Part shown: positions 22,207 to 32,517 of the stretch, piece after piece
How positions within the stretch are numbered: position 1 is the stretch's first letter
Layout: the number at the start of each line of letters is the position of its first letter
Assembly: GCF_017916325.1 (NCBI RefSeq)
Contig: NC_090169.1
Coordinates: 810,001-874,000, forward strand
Source: Leishmania martiniquensis
Taxonomy: Eukaryota; Euglenozoa; Kinetoplastea; Trypanosomatida; Trypanosomatidae
Reading direction: 5' to 3'
Length of the DNA: 64,000 nt
The notes under the pieces: generated by a model
The model's input: the letters and a program-made list of their open reading frames with translations, nothing else
What the model was told of the DNA's origin: nothing
The model's database searches: none
Translations under genes and position numbers: made by a program

Positions 22207-22514
22207 CCAACTACCGAGCCGTCTCACAGGCGCCAGTGCGTCGCGTGAGGAAGCCGCGGGCACGCCTTGCAGCCATGCTGCCGCTCCAGACATCTGCGCA
22301 GAGCCCCTGCCTCGCATCTTGTCGCCCGCATGCAGAGCAATGACGCCCTCTCCCCTTTGCATGTCGTGGGTGCCTGGCCCAGGGCCACTCCCAGCAGCGG
22401 CTCGGCGTTCGCGGGGAGCGGAGTGGGGTGAGTGTGGGGACGGCAAGCGTCCCTGTCGCAGCGCTGGCGCACTCAGCCGCCCAGATGAACCACGGCTCGA
22501 TGAGGTGAGTCCCC
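22207..22514. repeat. Dispersed 308-bp repeat, copy 1
   Basis: Read base by base, this stretch is identical to 33900-34207, in the same orientation and without gaps. Similarity runs a few bases further left (a shared actctg with one T/C difference just before the repeat) and stops abruptly on the right after gtgagtcccc. It lies in the gap downstream of the kinase/phosphatase fusion gene, so probably in its 3' UTR. Neither copy encodes a recognisable protein. It could be a SIDER-type degenerate retroposon fragment, which are common in Leishmania 3' UTRs, but no oligo-A tail or target-site duplication was found at its edges. Confidence 0.9.
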
Positions 22515-24299
22515 TTTCATTGGAAAGAGGGTGCAACAGCGGAGGGCACACGGCAGCGCTCAACGAAAAAAAATAGGGGCGCACCGGGGATCAAACAGGA
22601 GCATGGAGGTCCGGAGTACAAAACGGTGGTCGTAGAAGTAGTAGGCAGGAAGGCGTGGCTACCGCAGACGCGTGTGCGAAAGTGCATCTCGCAAGCTTGT
22701 GCGCACGCAGTCAGCAGCGCAGCAGTGGCATACGCGCAGAAAGAGACAGCGAAAGAAGGAGTTGGCGAGAAGCAGTGAAAGACGAGCACCGTCATGTTGG
22801 GCGCAGACGAGAGGCGCAGCAAAAAGAGCAGAGCGGCGCGAACGCGCTCAAATGAAAAGACCGGCTGAAACCCCCTCTCTCACTCCTCTCTTGAGAGACT
22901 ATAGAAGCACAAGAGTGAATTTCCACGGCAACCAGAAGGCCACAACCTAGGATGAGCGGCAAAGAGATGCGAACAGATCACCACAAGAAAGGACGGCGGC
23001 GCAGAGGAGAGGAAGAGGGGGGTGGGGAAGGGGGGCGGAGCGCCGTTCCCTCTTGGGCAGCCCCTCTCCCCCTGCAACTCAGCTCCGTCGCCCATGTCGC
23101 ATGTAGCAGCACCGCGACAGAGAGGATGTTATCGAAAAGGGAGGACATGAGAGGGAGACGGGTATCGGCACCCACCTGACAAAAGCTCAACAGCGAAGGA
23201 AGGGTTCACGAGGGGGGGAGCAGAGGGGGGAGCGACTAGTCCCCGAAATCGTTCTCCCCCCTTCCACTCACTATCGACACCACTCTCCTTTCGTTCACTG
23301 CTTCGTCGACTGCCACCGCGGCGGTATAGAAATAAAAAAGGTGCAGGGGGAGACAGCAACATCAAAGACAACCGTATCAGAAAGAAGGCGCACATAGAGC
23401 GTTAACAGCAGAGATCACGCATCGCCGCTGAGAAGAGTGCAGCTTTCCTTTCCTCGTCATGACGCTCATGGAGAGAGTAACGTCTCGACGAGATAAAAAC
23501 GTGCCTGCCCACTCTAGCATCGACTCCTTGACGACTTTTGTCACCCTTGCCTTTTCTCGCTTTTTCCTCCCTCTACCTCCCCACCCCTGCCCCTCCCACA
23601 CACGCACATGCTCATGTGCTTGTCCACACCCATACGAAGGCCTTTTTTGTCTATGTCCGCCACTGTGGTTCATCGTCCGTGTGCCTCCGCTTTGCGGCGA
23701 TGACGTTGCAGTGAATGCAAATGTAACGATTTGTGGTTGTTGCTGCCTCTCTCTCATCCCTCGCGCAGTTGAGTCCGTTCGAGTACGGAGGCGGTGCACA
23801 TCGCTGTAGAAGGGCTGACAGAGAAGAGAACGCCAAAAGGCAGAAGGATACGCGGCATCACACAAAGAGAAAGAGAGAGAGAGACGCGCAGAAAAGACTC
23901 TTTGCTCTGTCGGGAAAGGAATTCGGTGGGAGCCGTTTCGAAAGCAAGCAGCGGCGCGCGAAGAAGGACAGAACAAACACCATGCGCGCATAGCCTCTCA
24001 GAAACACTGGACGTGGTAGCAGAAGAAGAGGGGAATAAGATGCAGCACGCTCATACGCACAACGAGTTAAAAACGCCTAGACGCTCTTGAGTAAATCTAC
24101 ACATGTCCACTAGAGAGCCAACGGAGTCAGTGAGAGCAAGAAGGTACTCCGAAGCACTCCAGCATATCGCCATTCGCACGACCTGATATATACAAAGAAA
24201 GAAAGAGCGGAAGAGAAAAGAAGCAAGACAGAAAACAGGACCGAGGAGAGCGGAGCAGCAGAGGGGAGAGCAGCGCCCTCAAATACCCAAAAATACAAC

Positions 24300-24720
24300 T
24301 TTGGCCAGCCTTCACGAGCACGCACGGCAGCGCCGGCGTTGTCTCGCCAATGTCGCACGCTGCGACCTGCCCTGGGTGCAGGACGCCGAGGTACGCGCGA
24401 CCGCTGCGCATAGGATAGGGCGCACGCGTGCGTTGCTCCCGGGGAGTGAATGCCTGCATGCTTTCATGGGCGCTGCCGAGGCCTCCTGACGAGACCGTGG
24501 CCCGACGTGCACCGCCCACCCTCCCAGGCGCACAGGGCAGGCCCCCCTCACCCACTCGCCCTACGTGAGTGCGGAGAGGGACGCAGGCGGGTGCGACCCA
24601 GAAGGAGCAGAACCGGCCCCTTCGCAGGCCCCACTAGTGCGAGCGCCGCCCCGTCCACGGCACGTCACGCCGAGACGGCAGTCATCGCCATCTTCCTCTT
24701 GCACGGCGCGCACGACACGA
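24300..24720. other. GC-rich island, possible degenerate retroposon
   Basis: A block of high GC without the purine/pyrimidine strand bias of its surroundings, with C runs near 24543-24550. Its texture resembles that of the 308-bp repeat and of positions 1-720, but no alignment to either could be established by eye. A SIDER-like origin is a guess. Confidence 0.25.
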
Positions 24721-26015
24721 AGAGGTGCAGCTTCTTGTGGCCACGCCTAAGGGACAGAAAGCCTAGCCCGTTTTCAAGGTGAGGGGGTGGGGTAGCGCTT
24801 ACCCACATGCGATGTTGCAGCGGCCGGCGAGCTGCCTTTCTGACGGCGCCCCTGCACTGCGACTCCAAGGACGCCTGTGCTTGGAGGGGGGCGGAGCAGG
24901 AGAAGGAGGAGGTAAGTGAGGACGGAGACCCTCTCAGCAGGCACGGCATCAGGCAGAGCCTGCAGGGGCTCTCTTTGCCTCGCATTCGGTGAGCGCATGC
25001 CAACAATGAAGGGAGGATGTCTCCACGCCGTCCATCGAGATACGTTGCTTGTATACCTCCTCATATAAGACTTGTTCGTGCCGAGGCTAGCTGGGCCCGA
25101 CTATTGTACCCATGCTCCTTGGCTTAGAGCGAGAGGCGGGCGTGGCGTGGATCTTCTTTAGGTCTGTAGCATAGTCACGAAAATGCGTGATGTAGCTCTG
25201 GGCTGCACCAGCCCTCGGTGCCTCGCAGGCAATCATCGGCTAGAGTGTGGTGGAGCTGGTCCAGGAAACCCAGAGTTCAGTGCTGAGGCCGGAAGCCTTC
25301 GCAATGTGGTGGGCACGTGCCTACCCAGCGCTTCTTCCGTCGTCGCGGGGCCATTCCCTGCGGTAAAACAAGCGACTTTCTGGATCGTGTCACAGGGACG
25401 GGAAGACACTGGGATGTTGCCGGACTATTGTGGCCTCAAGAAGGGCCCGATTAGCCTCTCCCCCCTCTCCTCTCACCATGAAGCGATGGGGCGGGGGGAG
25501 GGGAGGGGGAGAAAAGCGAGTGAGAGAACGCTGCGAAAAACAGCGGGAAACATCAAACGAAGACGAGATGAACAGAGGATGGGGAGGGGGGGTGGAGTGG
25601 GGGGTGCGAACAAATACAGCGGACAGAGATGGAGGCCACACGGAGCAAAGAAAAAAGGGGGAAGAGGGAAGAGGGGGGAGCGACGTCAGCGACAGACCTG
25701 TGGCGGAGCGAAGGACGGAAAAGGCAGAAAAGGGACAAAAACGACGACTCTACGGAGAACACGAGTAACGAAGTAAAAGAAAAAGGAGCAAAGAAGATGC
25801 AAACGCACAAGCCCGTATGACACGTGGCGGTAAACGGCGGAGAAATGAGAGGCCCAATAGAGGAAAACAAACGGTGTGCGTCACGGGGGACCGGGGGTGC
25901 TTCGTGTGTCTGTGCGTCGAGAAGCTGCCACGTCCATTCAGGCATCAGCACACACACACACACACACGGGAAAAAGAAGGCAGCAGGTGTGAATCTTCTC
26001 TTGGTTTGCTGTGAG

Positions 26016-29000
26016 TTAGTTGGCCGGCCGCCCGAGGGACTCCAAGTCAAGGGGACGCCTCCCCTCAGGATACAGCTCCTTGTCCAGCTCCACCAGCTGA
26101 TCAAAGAAGCCCTTGTTCGGCTGAATAGAAGGCCGCCCCTTCTTGGTAACAAGGTAGGCCTCGTCCAGCCGCATGCCCTTTTTCATCATCAGGTACGCAA
26201 TGACGGTCGTGGCGGAGCGCGACAGACCGGCGAAGCAGTGCACTAGACACCCTTTCTTTTGCAATTGGCTCTCCTCGATGAACTCGACGGCCTCCAGGAA
26301 AGAGGTGCGAATGTCGGCGCCAGGGATGTCGTCCACGACGATTATCTTGTGACGGCCGCCTTCCGGTGGCACCGGCACCAGCTGCCGGCCCACGGTGAGC
26401 AAATATGTGATGTTCAGCTTTCGATACACCATCTGCGACTGCGCCGAGCGGAGACTGCCGCAGTAGAGGTACGGCACAATTTCGTCCGGGTAGAGTTTAT
26501 TCCAGTTCACCGTAATGTTCGGCAGCCCATTGTCCAGGTTTTCCTGGTAGTAATGCTTGTAGAGCGACGGCTCGTTATCGAGGGCGATCGTGAGGTCGTC
26601 GAAGCGCTGCAGCAGGTGCCGCGGAGGGAACGTCGTCAGGAGGTCGTTGGCGGCGAGGTAGATCACCTTCAGTTTAGGTGACATGATCTTCGTCTTGGGG
26701 GTACTGACACTGAGGCTTCCCATGAGGGAGCCTGCCCGGTTACCCATAGAGTTCGCAAGACGCGCCCCGCTTAGCTGCGCAGGGGTCGCAGCGTAGTTCT
26801 CCAGCATGGTAGAAGTGCTGGCGCCTAGGGGAGCAGCGACAATGTTCAGTAAGCTTTCCGGGATTGTGGAAAAGTTGTTGTAATCCAGTGCGGCTGAGGT
26901 GAGCGACCTGAGGTGGATAAACGACCACGGCAGATCTACGAGCGCGTTGTGACTTGCATCAAGGCTTTCGAGCGCGCTAAGATCGCCAAGGCTATCTGGA
27001 AGGTTGGTGAGCTTGTTGTACGACACGATAAGCTTGCGTAGATGAGCCAAGAGACTCAGCTCGTGTGGCAGCGATGCAAGGTTGTTCTGCGAGACGTCCA
27101 GCACAACCAACTGCAGCAGCGGGGGGCTGTACACCTCCACCGGCACCGTGTCTAGCTCATAGTTGTACAGTAGCAGCTCCGGGTGATTGCTCGCGCGGCA
27201 GCGCTCCAGCTCTTGCTGCCAGTCGCCGTCCTCCATTTCGCCCGCCTTTAGAAGTGCTGGTTTCTTTGCATCCTTCTCCTTTGCGAGGGACAGCTTCGGC
27301 GGCGGTGGCAAACAAAGAGAGCCAATCTCCTTGGGCGTGACGGGATCGGTGCGGCCGAGCGAGATGCCCGCTGCGTTCAGCCCCGTATTGCTGCTGCTAG
27401 TACCGCTACCGAGGTGAGTTCCACCGCCAAGCATCCCGCCTAACCCACGGAAGCTGATCAGGCTGCGCCCGTTGATGTTGATCGATATGCTCTGCTCGCT
27501 CACATCGTCCGAAAAGCGAACGACGCTTTCCATGTCGCCAAACACGCCCTTCGAGATGCTGCTGCCGCCCATGCTGCGCGCCCCGAGCGACCGCTCTGCC
27601 ACGCGCTGCGCCACGAGGTGCGCCGTGAGAGATCCTACCGGAAAGTTGGCTGTCATCTCGAGCATCTCGAGCGCGTGCACGTCTGGCATCGTCGAGGGCT
27701 GCACCAGCACGGCCTTGTTGATGCCTTCCTTGCTGTGCTCGATGGTGTGAATCAGCAACGGCACCAGCTCATGGCCCTCCTTGTGGTAGTTGCCCACAGA
27801 GCACTTGCCGCAGCGGATGTAGCCGGCGCAGTCGGAGCACTGATAGAGCGCCACAGTCAGCTCAGCGCTGCACTGGCCGCAGCGCAGGTTCTCGCCCTTG
27901 AAGATAAGAACGGTGGGCTTCTCTCCCGCAAGAGCGGTGCTGATAGATGCGTCAGTGCATGACTCACCGCCATTCAAGGTGGCGTCGCAGACCGAGCTAA
28001 GCATCTGGCTCTCCTGAAACGGGTCTTGCGCAAGGACGTCAAGCATACGGGCTTCGTCGCGCGTCTCTGGCTTCGAGTGCACGGCTGCCTGCAGCTCCTC
28101 TTCTGTCACCTCGACTATCGTCTTCGGCATATTCTGTATGAGCTTCACGTTTTTGAAGTACGCGTGCTTCAGCGCCGCTCGTGCGTTGGGGAACCTCCCC
28201 TCTAGTGCGTCCTCGATGAACGAGATCAACGCTGGCGTCAGCCGCGCCGCTGGCGCGCGCACGGCTCCCAACACAGCGTCGACGGCGAACGTACTGCACT
28301 TCTCGCCGGCGCGCAGTTGTGCCCATACCGTGTTAAAGAGCTCCGGCAGGACGGCAGCGGCAAGGAGACCGACGCAGAACATGTCCACACTAGGGCCGTG
28401 CAGGGGTTTTTGCTTCCGCAGCCACGCAGGTAGCGAGTAGAGCGGGGTGCCTATGGCAATGGAGTCCGACAAGGCGTCCGCTGTTACAAAGAGTGGGCCA
28501 AAGTCGGCAATGCGATAGTGAAAGGTGCGCTCCCTGAAGAAGATGTTCGTCGGCGTGAGGGAGAGATGCGCGATGCCGTTGTCGTGTAGGTGCACAAGGC
28601 CACTCAGCACGTCCACCAGGAAGTCCTGAAGTGCCGGGTGCGAGGTGTCACTCGTCACTGGCGGCACAGCGTGAATGGCGCCACCGGGCATGTAGTCCTG
28701 CACGACGAAGCAGTTTACCTTTTTATCCTCTACAATGTCGATGAAACGCATTAGGTTGGGGTGATCGACCTTGCGGGAAACCACAAGCTGGCGGCGCATC
28801 TCCCGTGCCCATGTCTCTCGCCCTGACATTCGCAACCGCTTCAGTATGGACTTGTAGATGATTTTGAAGGCGAACTGCTTGGACGGATTGCGGCGCAGAT
28901 GCACCAGCATTGTTTCCGAAAAGCGGCCTTCGCCGAGAAACGCGTCAACTTGGAAGCCGTTCCGCTGCTGCATGCGGGACGTCGGGACGGCCACATTGCT

Positions 29001-30743
29001 CGACGAGGCGCGCTTCAGTGCAAGCGTGCTCGTCGTCCGGTCTCCAAAACTGCTTGTCGTCATCTGCCCACCGAACGCGAGGCTGCTCGTCGTGGATATA
29101 GTGCGCATCAATGACGAGGTACCCGCCGTGAAGAAAGGATGCCGCAGCAGCCGCTGCACAGTCGGCCTCTGAGAGGGCTTTCGTTGCAGGCACCATCGAA
29201 TCGCGTGCTCTATCTCGTTCGCGAAGCTCCAGTGTGGTCTCGGCGGGAAGCGCAGCTCGAACCCCAGAATCCGCTCACGCACCTGCGCGTAGGAGCACTC
29301 GGCGATCTCAATTGGCTCGCACCCGTATGCGAGTCGATACATGAGCACGCCGAAGCCCCAGATGTCCACCGCGGCAACTCCGTTCACGCCTGCGTCCGAG
29401 ACGACATCAACCTCACCGGCCGCGTACGGGCCATCTGCGTCAAAGACCTCTGGCGGGAGGCAAGCCAGCTCCCCGTTAAACACAAGACCCTCTGGACACT
29501 GCACGGCGAAGAGGCGCCAAAAGGCCGCGTCGGCGATGCAGAAATGGCCCTCGGCGTTCTCGAGCACGTTCCCAAGCTTCAAGTTGTGGTGGTACACCCG
29601 GTTCGAGTGCAAGATTTGAAGACCGGCACCAACCTCCGTGAGGATGCGCCGCAGCTTTTCGGGGTCCTGCGAAAGCCGGCCAGCATAGTTGCCGATGTTG
29701 CCCTTTGGGTCGTAGTTGGTGATCACAATCATATTCTCCTTCGCCTCATCATTTAGGACGTCGCTGATACGCAGCAAGTTCGGGTGCATGATATTCACCA
29801 GCACTCTCTGCTCCGCGGTGATCTCCTCCATGAGCGTACGGCGGAGCACAAAGCTGATCACCTTGAGGATGCGAAACGCAGAGTCCCCGGCGGCACCGTC
29901 GGCAGCACCGCAACGAGAGCCCCGCGTCGGCGTAGGCTTGCTCGACAGCGCGGCGTCACGGGTAGCGAAGTAGCTACGTCCAATGGTGCCCGCGTTGTAG
30001 GCGGCGCGCAGGTGGTAGCCGTCGATCATCTCATCCTGATGGAAGTCAGGGATGCAGATCACACTCGAACGGTTCGACAAGGACACTTCAGGGTGATTCA
30101 GGAACAGAGGGCCAACGGAGCTGCCGCGGAGTGCCGCAAACACCTCGTACATGGCTTTCTCCTCCTCGGTGGGACGCTCCTCAGCGAGTCCTTCACACTT
30201 GCGCACAATAGCGTCGACGCGGCTCACAATTCGGGTGGCGCGGGCTGACATACCCGGCTGCCCGCTCGCGGCTTCATGCGGCGCGCCGATAGAGCTAGTG
30301 TCGCACTGCTGCTGCTGGTGTCTGCTTCGCAGCGTGTCGGCTGCTGCGAAGGGCGACTGTGACTTGGGTGACACTACAGCCAGTGGCGGGGGTGAATTGC
30401 CTTGTGCCATGGAGCCTCCTGCCGCCACAACTGCACTGGCAGATGTTACAGCACCACCGCTGTTGAAGTGGTCCCCAGAGCCACCGATATTGGTTGTGGC
30501 GGCGCTTCCACTTGTGCGGCTAATATGGATCGCGTTGGCGCTCAGGATGGTGTCAGAGACGTCGCCTCCGCCGACCTCGGCGGAGCTGCCACTGTTCATG
30601 TGCTGCGCACACACGTTCCGCATCTGATTGGTGCTGCGAGCAGCGCGCCGCGAACCCTCGCGGTCCGATTGGCCGTGAGTTTCACCGCAGACAGCCAAAA
30701 TATTGCTGCCGCGCAAGTTCGCCGAGCTACACAAGACGCCCAT
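26016..30743 (-). CDS. Double kinase-like, zinc-finger, LRR and dual-specificity phosphatase fusion (1575 aa)
   Basis: Likely membrane-associated signalling phosphatase. It starts MGVLCSS: Gly2 and Ser6 fit N-myristoylation and Cys5 could be palmitoylated. Kinase-like domain 1 (about 245-540) has HHN for HRD (Asn387 at the catalytic Asp position) and DAA for DFG. Domain 2 (about 597-880) keeps the ATP lysine motif and DFG but has HLS for HRD (Ser728). Both are probably pseudokinases. A Cys/His cluster resembling a ZZ finger (about 950-993; CGQC, CSDC, CGKC, H, H) follows. About four leucine-rich repeats span 1207-1297. The C-terminal dual-specificity phosphatase (about 1413-1561) has HCFAGLSRS with Cys1503 and Arg1509, and the likely general acid Asp1471 or 1472. 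Kinase/LRR/phosphatase fusions ('kinatases') are known, to my recollection, from trypanosomatid phosphatome surveys. The ATG at 30743 is fixed by the acylation motif. Confidence 0.9.
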   Translation of the reverse strand: MGVLCSSANLRGSNILAVCGETHGQSDREGSRRAARSTNQMRNVCAQHMNSGSSAEVGGGDVSDTILSANAIHISRTSGSAATTNIGGSGDHFNSGGAVTSASAVVAAGGSMAQGNSPPPLAVVSPKSQSPFAAADTLRSRHQQQQCDTSSIGAPHEAASGQPGMSARATRIVSRVDAIVRKCEGLAEERPTEEEKAMYEVFAALRGSSVGPLFLNHPEVSLSNRSSVICIPDFHQDEMIDGYHLRAAYNAGTIGRSYFATRDAALSSKPTPTRGSRCGAADGAAGDSAFRILKVISFVLRRTLMEEITAEQRVLVNIMHPNLLRISDVLNDEAKENMIVITNYDPKGNIGNYAGRLSQDPEKLRRILTEVGAGLQILHSNRVYHHNLKLGNVLENAEGHFCIADAAFWRLFAVQCPEGLVFNGELACLPPEVFDADGPYAAGEVDVVSDAGVNGVAAVDIWGFGVLMYRLAYGCEPIEIAECSYAQVRERILGFELRFPPRPHWSFANEIEHAIRWCLQRKPSQRPTVQRLLRHPFFTAGTSSLMRTISTTSSLAFGGQMTTSSFGDRTTSTLALKRASSSNVAVPTSRMQQRNGFQVDAFLGEGRFSETMLVHLRRNPSKQFAFKIIYKSILKRLRMSGRETWAREMRRQLVVSRKVDHPNLMRFIDIVEDKKVNCFVVQDYMPGGAIHAVPPVTSDTSHPALQDFLVDVLSGLVHLHDNGIAHLSLTPTNIFFRERTFHYRIADFGPLFVTADALSDSIAIGTPLYSLPAWLRKQKPLHGPSVDMFCVGLLAAAVLPELFNTVWAQLRAGEKCSTFAVDAVLGAVRAPAARLTPALISFIEDALEGRFPNARAALKHAYFKNVKLIQNMPKTIVEVTEEELQAAVHSKPETRDEARMLDVLAQDPFQESQMLSSVCDATLNGGESCTDASISTALAGEKPTVLIFKGENLRCGQCSAELTVALYQCSDCAGYIRCGKCSVGNYHKEGHELVPLLIHTIEHSKEGINKAVLVQPSTMPDVHALEMLEMTANFPVGSLTAHLVAQRVAERSLGARSMGGSSISKGVFGDMESVVRFSDDVSEQSISININGRSLISFRGLGGMLGGGTHLGSGTSSSNTGLNAAGISLGRTDPVTPKEIGSLCLPPPPKLSLAKEKDAKKPALLKAGEMEDGDWQQELERCRASNHPELLLYNYELDTVPVEVYSPPLLQLVVLDVSQNNLASLPHELSLLAHLRKLIVSYNKLTNLPDSLGDLSALESLDASHNALVDLPWSFIHLRSLTSAALDYNNFSTIPESLLNIVAAPLGASTSTMLENYAATPAQLSGARLANSMGNRAGSLMGSLSVSTPKTKIMSPKLKVIYLAANDLLTTFPPRHLLQRFDDLTIALDNEPSLYKHYYQENLDNGLPNITVNWNKLYPDEIVPYLYCGSLRSAQSQMVYRKLNITYLLTVGRQLVPVPPEGGRHKIIVVDDIPGADIRTSFLEAVEFIEESQLQKKGCLVHCFAGLSRSATTVIAYLMMKKGMRLDEAYLVTKKGRPSIQPNKGFFDQLVELDKELYPEGRRPLDLESLGRPAN

Positions 30744-30777
30744 TACTCGGAAGCTCTAGTGCAAATGTGTCAGGGGC

Positions 30778-30818
30778 CTGGACGCGCCAACAGAATAAAT
30801 AAGAGGAAAGCTGAAGGC
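30778..30818 (-). promoter_or_regulatory. Candidate spliced-leader acceptor for the kinase/phosphatase fusion gene
   Basis: On the minus strand a pyrimidine-rich run at about 30812-30788 is followed by the first AG at 30779-30778, only about 34 nt before the ATG at 30743. Inferred from the trypanosomatid rule; longer alternatives further upstream are possible. Confidence 0.3.
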
Positions 30819-32473
30819 CGCGGAAAGTGACGCTTGTGCCGCGATTAAAGCAAGAACAAAAAATGCACGAGGCCCCCCTCCACTGCGAATCAGAATGCGG
30901 GACCGCTGGCACGTGTCGCTTCCGTTCGCGTGATGATAGGAGCTGATTGTGTGTCAAAAAAAAAACGGACGTATGTATGCGTGTCACGCGTCTCTGTTAC
31001 AGCTCTTCCTTGTCTTCTTTTTACCCGTTTTCTGAGTCAGGCGCTTTTTCCAAAATGTTACCGCAGAGGAGGACCCGGTCAGTGCACAGCAGCAGCGGCA
31101 GGAGCAGTTCGTCGATTGTTGGGAAAAGGAAAGGCACGAAAAGAAAGAAATGACGGATGGCCAGGAGAGAGGAGATGAAAAAAAAGAGGGGGCGGGGGAA
31201 CAAGGGAGGGTCCGGAGAAAGGATTAGGGCGGATGAGAAGGGCCGCACACGCATGCAGGCAGCTATCACAGAAGGAAGCGTTTGTGAAGGAGAAGAGGGA
31301 AAACAAAAACAAATAAAAAAAGACAAGATTAGTAGAGGGGGCCTCCCCTCAGAGAAAATAAAGAAGAATTGGAGGCCGAAAGTGTCTGCGTCTGTGTGTG
31401 CCTATGTGTGTTGGTGTGTATGCGTATGCGTGGCGAGTACGGGTGGATACAAGGAGGCGTTAGAGAGAAAGAGAGAGGAGAGAGAATCAAGACCTGAATA
31501 CGAGAAGAAGGGAAGAGGGGCACAGGCACACACACACACACACAGAGACAAGCGTAAACAAGAAAAAAAGATTTATACACGCGAACCTTTAGGAAGCGTG
31601 GCGGAGAAAAGGGAGGGAGAAGGAGCAATGACAGAAGCCGTTGGGGGGGAACTATAAAAACCAAAGAATGATTCCAAGAAGACGTGCGTGTCAGGCGAGT
31701 GGAAAGTGTACGAGAGCCAGCGCAACAGCAACAAAGAAGCGAATGCACACGAGACACACGCGCCAAAAATGGAAAATCACGCAGATAACAAGAAAAAAGG
31801 ACTCGACGCCCCCCAAAATCCCAATTCAGTGACCCACAGTGAAAAACGAGCGGGGCAGGAAAAAACAAAAGGAGTAGAGTGGCAGCCCCAGCAGCCCACG
31901 AGGCCCCACCGCCAATCGGCTAAGGGTACAACGAAATGTACAACAGAGACGCTTTTTGGAAAAGGTGCGTTACTTTTTTTTGGTTCTTCTCTTTACTCTC
32001 TCGCGTTCACGGCGACGAGAAAAAAAATCATCCAAGAAATGCGCAAACACGCAAAAGCGGGCGCGGAAGAAGGGCGGTCGAGGTGGAAAAAAACGCGAGA
32101 GTATACACAGTGATGATGGTCGGAATAATGATAATAAAAGAGAGGGGGGAAGAAGAAAAAGATGGAGGAGAGACGATGTGACCAATTGGGTGAACAGCGG
32201 CAACCACACCCGTACACACCTACACTGTAGAAGCGGCGGAAGAGGAGGGGGGAGGAGACAACAGAAGATGTTGCCGTGTGTAGAAGCACAAGAGGGCAGC
32301 CAGCAACAACAACAAAAAAGCGGTGGACGGGGAGAGGGGAGGGGTGGGGGTCTGAAGGTGTGGAGAGGCAGGCCACATCAACAGAAAGAAAAGAACTTCT
32401 ACGTGATGCTGCAGTGAGATGAGCGAGAGGGAAACAGATGCAGTATGGGATACGCACGAGCTAAAAGATAAAC

Positions 32474-32517
32474 GATATATATATAAATATATATATCTGT
32501 ATATGTATTTGTATATA
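32474..32517. repeat. AT-rich microsatellite
   Basis: Interrupted (AT)n run with TG-containing units, followed directly by a GA run. It stands out in this GC-rich DNA. It lies in the non-coding gap downstream of the disulfide isomerase gene. Confidence 0.85.

Larger units (their letters stand above)
19736..26015. other. 6.3-kb gene-poor region, probable long 3' UTR of the kinase/phosphatase fusion gene
   Basis: The longest non-coding stretch of the window. Much of 20600-23200 and 23400-24280 is purine-rich on the plus strand with GA, CA and A runs, as in trypanosomatid UTRs. It holds an exact 308-bp repeat (22207-22514), a GC-rich island (about 24300-24720) and a compositionally balanced block (about 25040-25460). 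A CA microsatellite lies at about 25948-25968. Minus-strand frames at 21450-22199 and 23377-23991 are hydrophobic only because pyrimidine tracts encode Phe/Leu/Ser; they carry no domain. Confidence 0.6.

Noticed and set aside
24880..25020. Possible third, diverged copy of the 308-bp repeat
   Set aside because: Short shared words (such as gcctcgcat and gtgaggacgg) occur in the reverse order relative to the exact copies, so chance in GC-rich DNA is more likely.
25183..25776. 197-residue plus-strand frame
   Set aside because: It lies opposite to the transcription direction of all genes here, and its second half is the purine-run type Arg/Glu/Gly sequence. The first half is noted only as a balanced DNA block.
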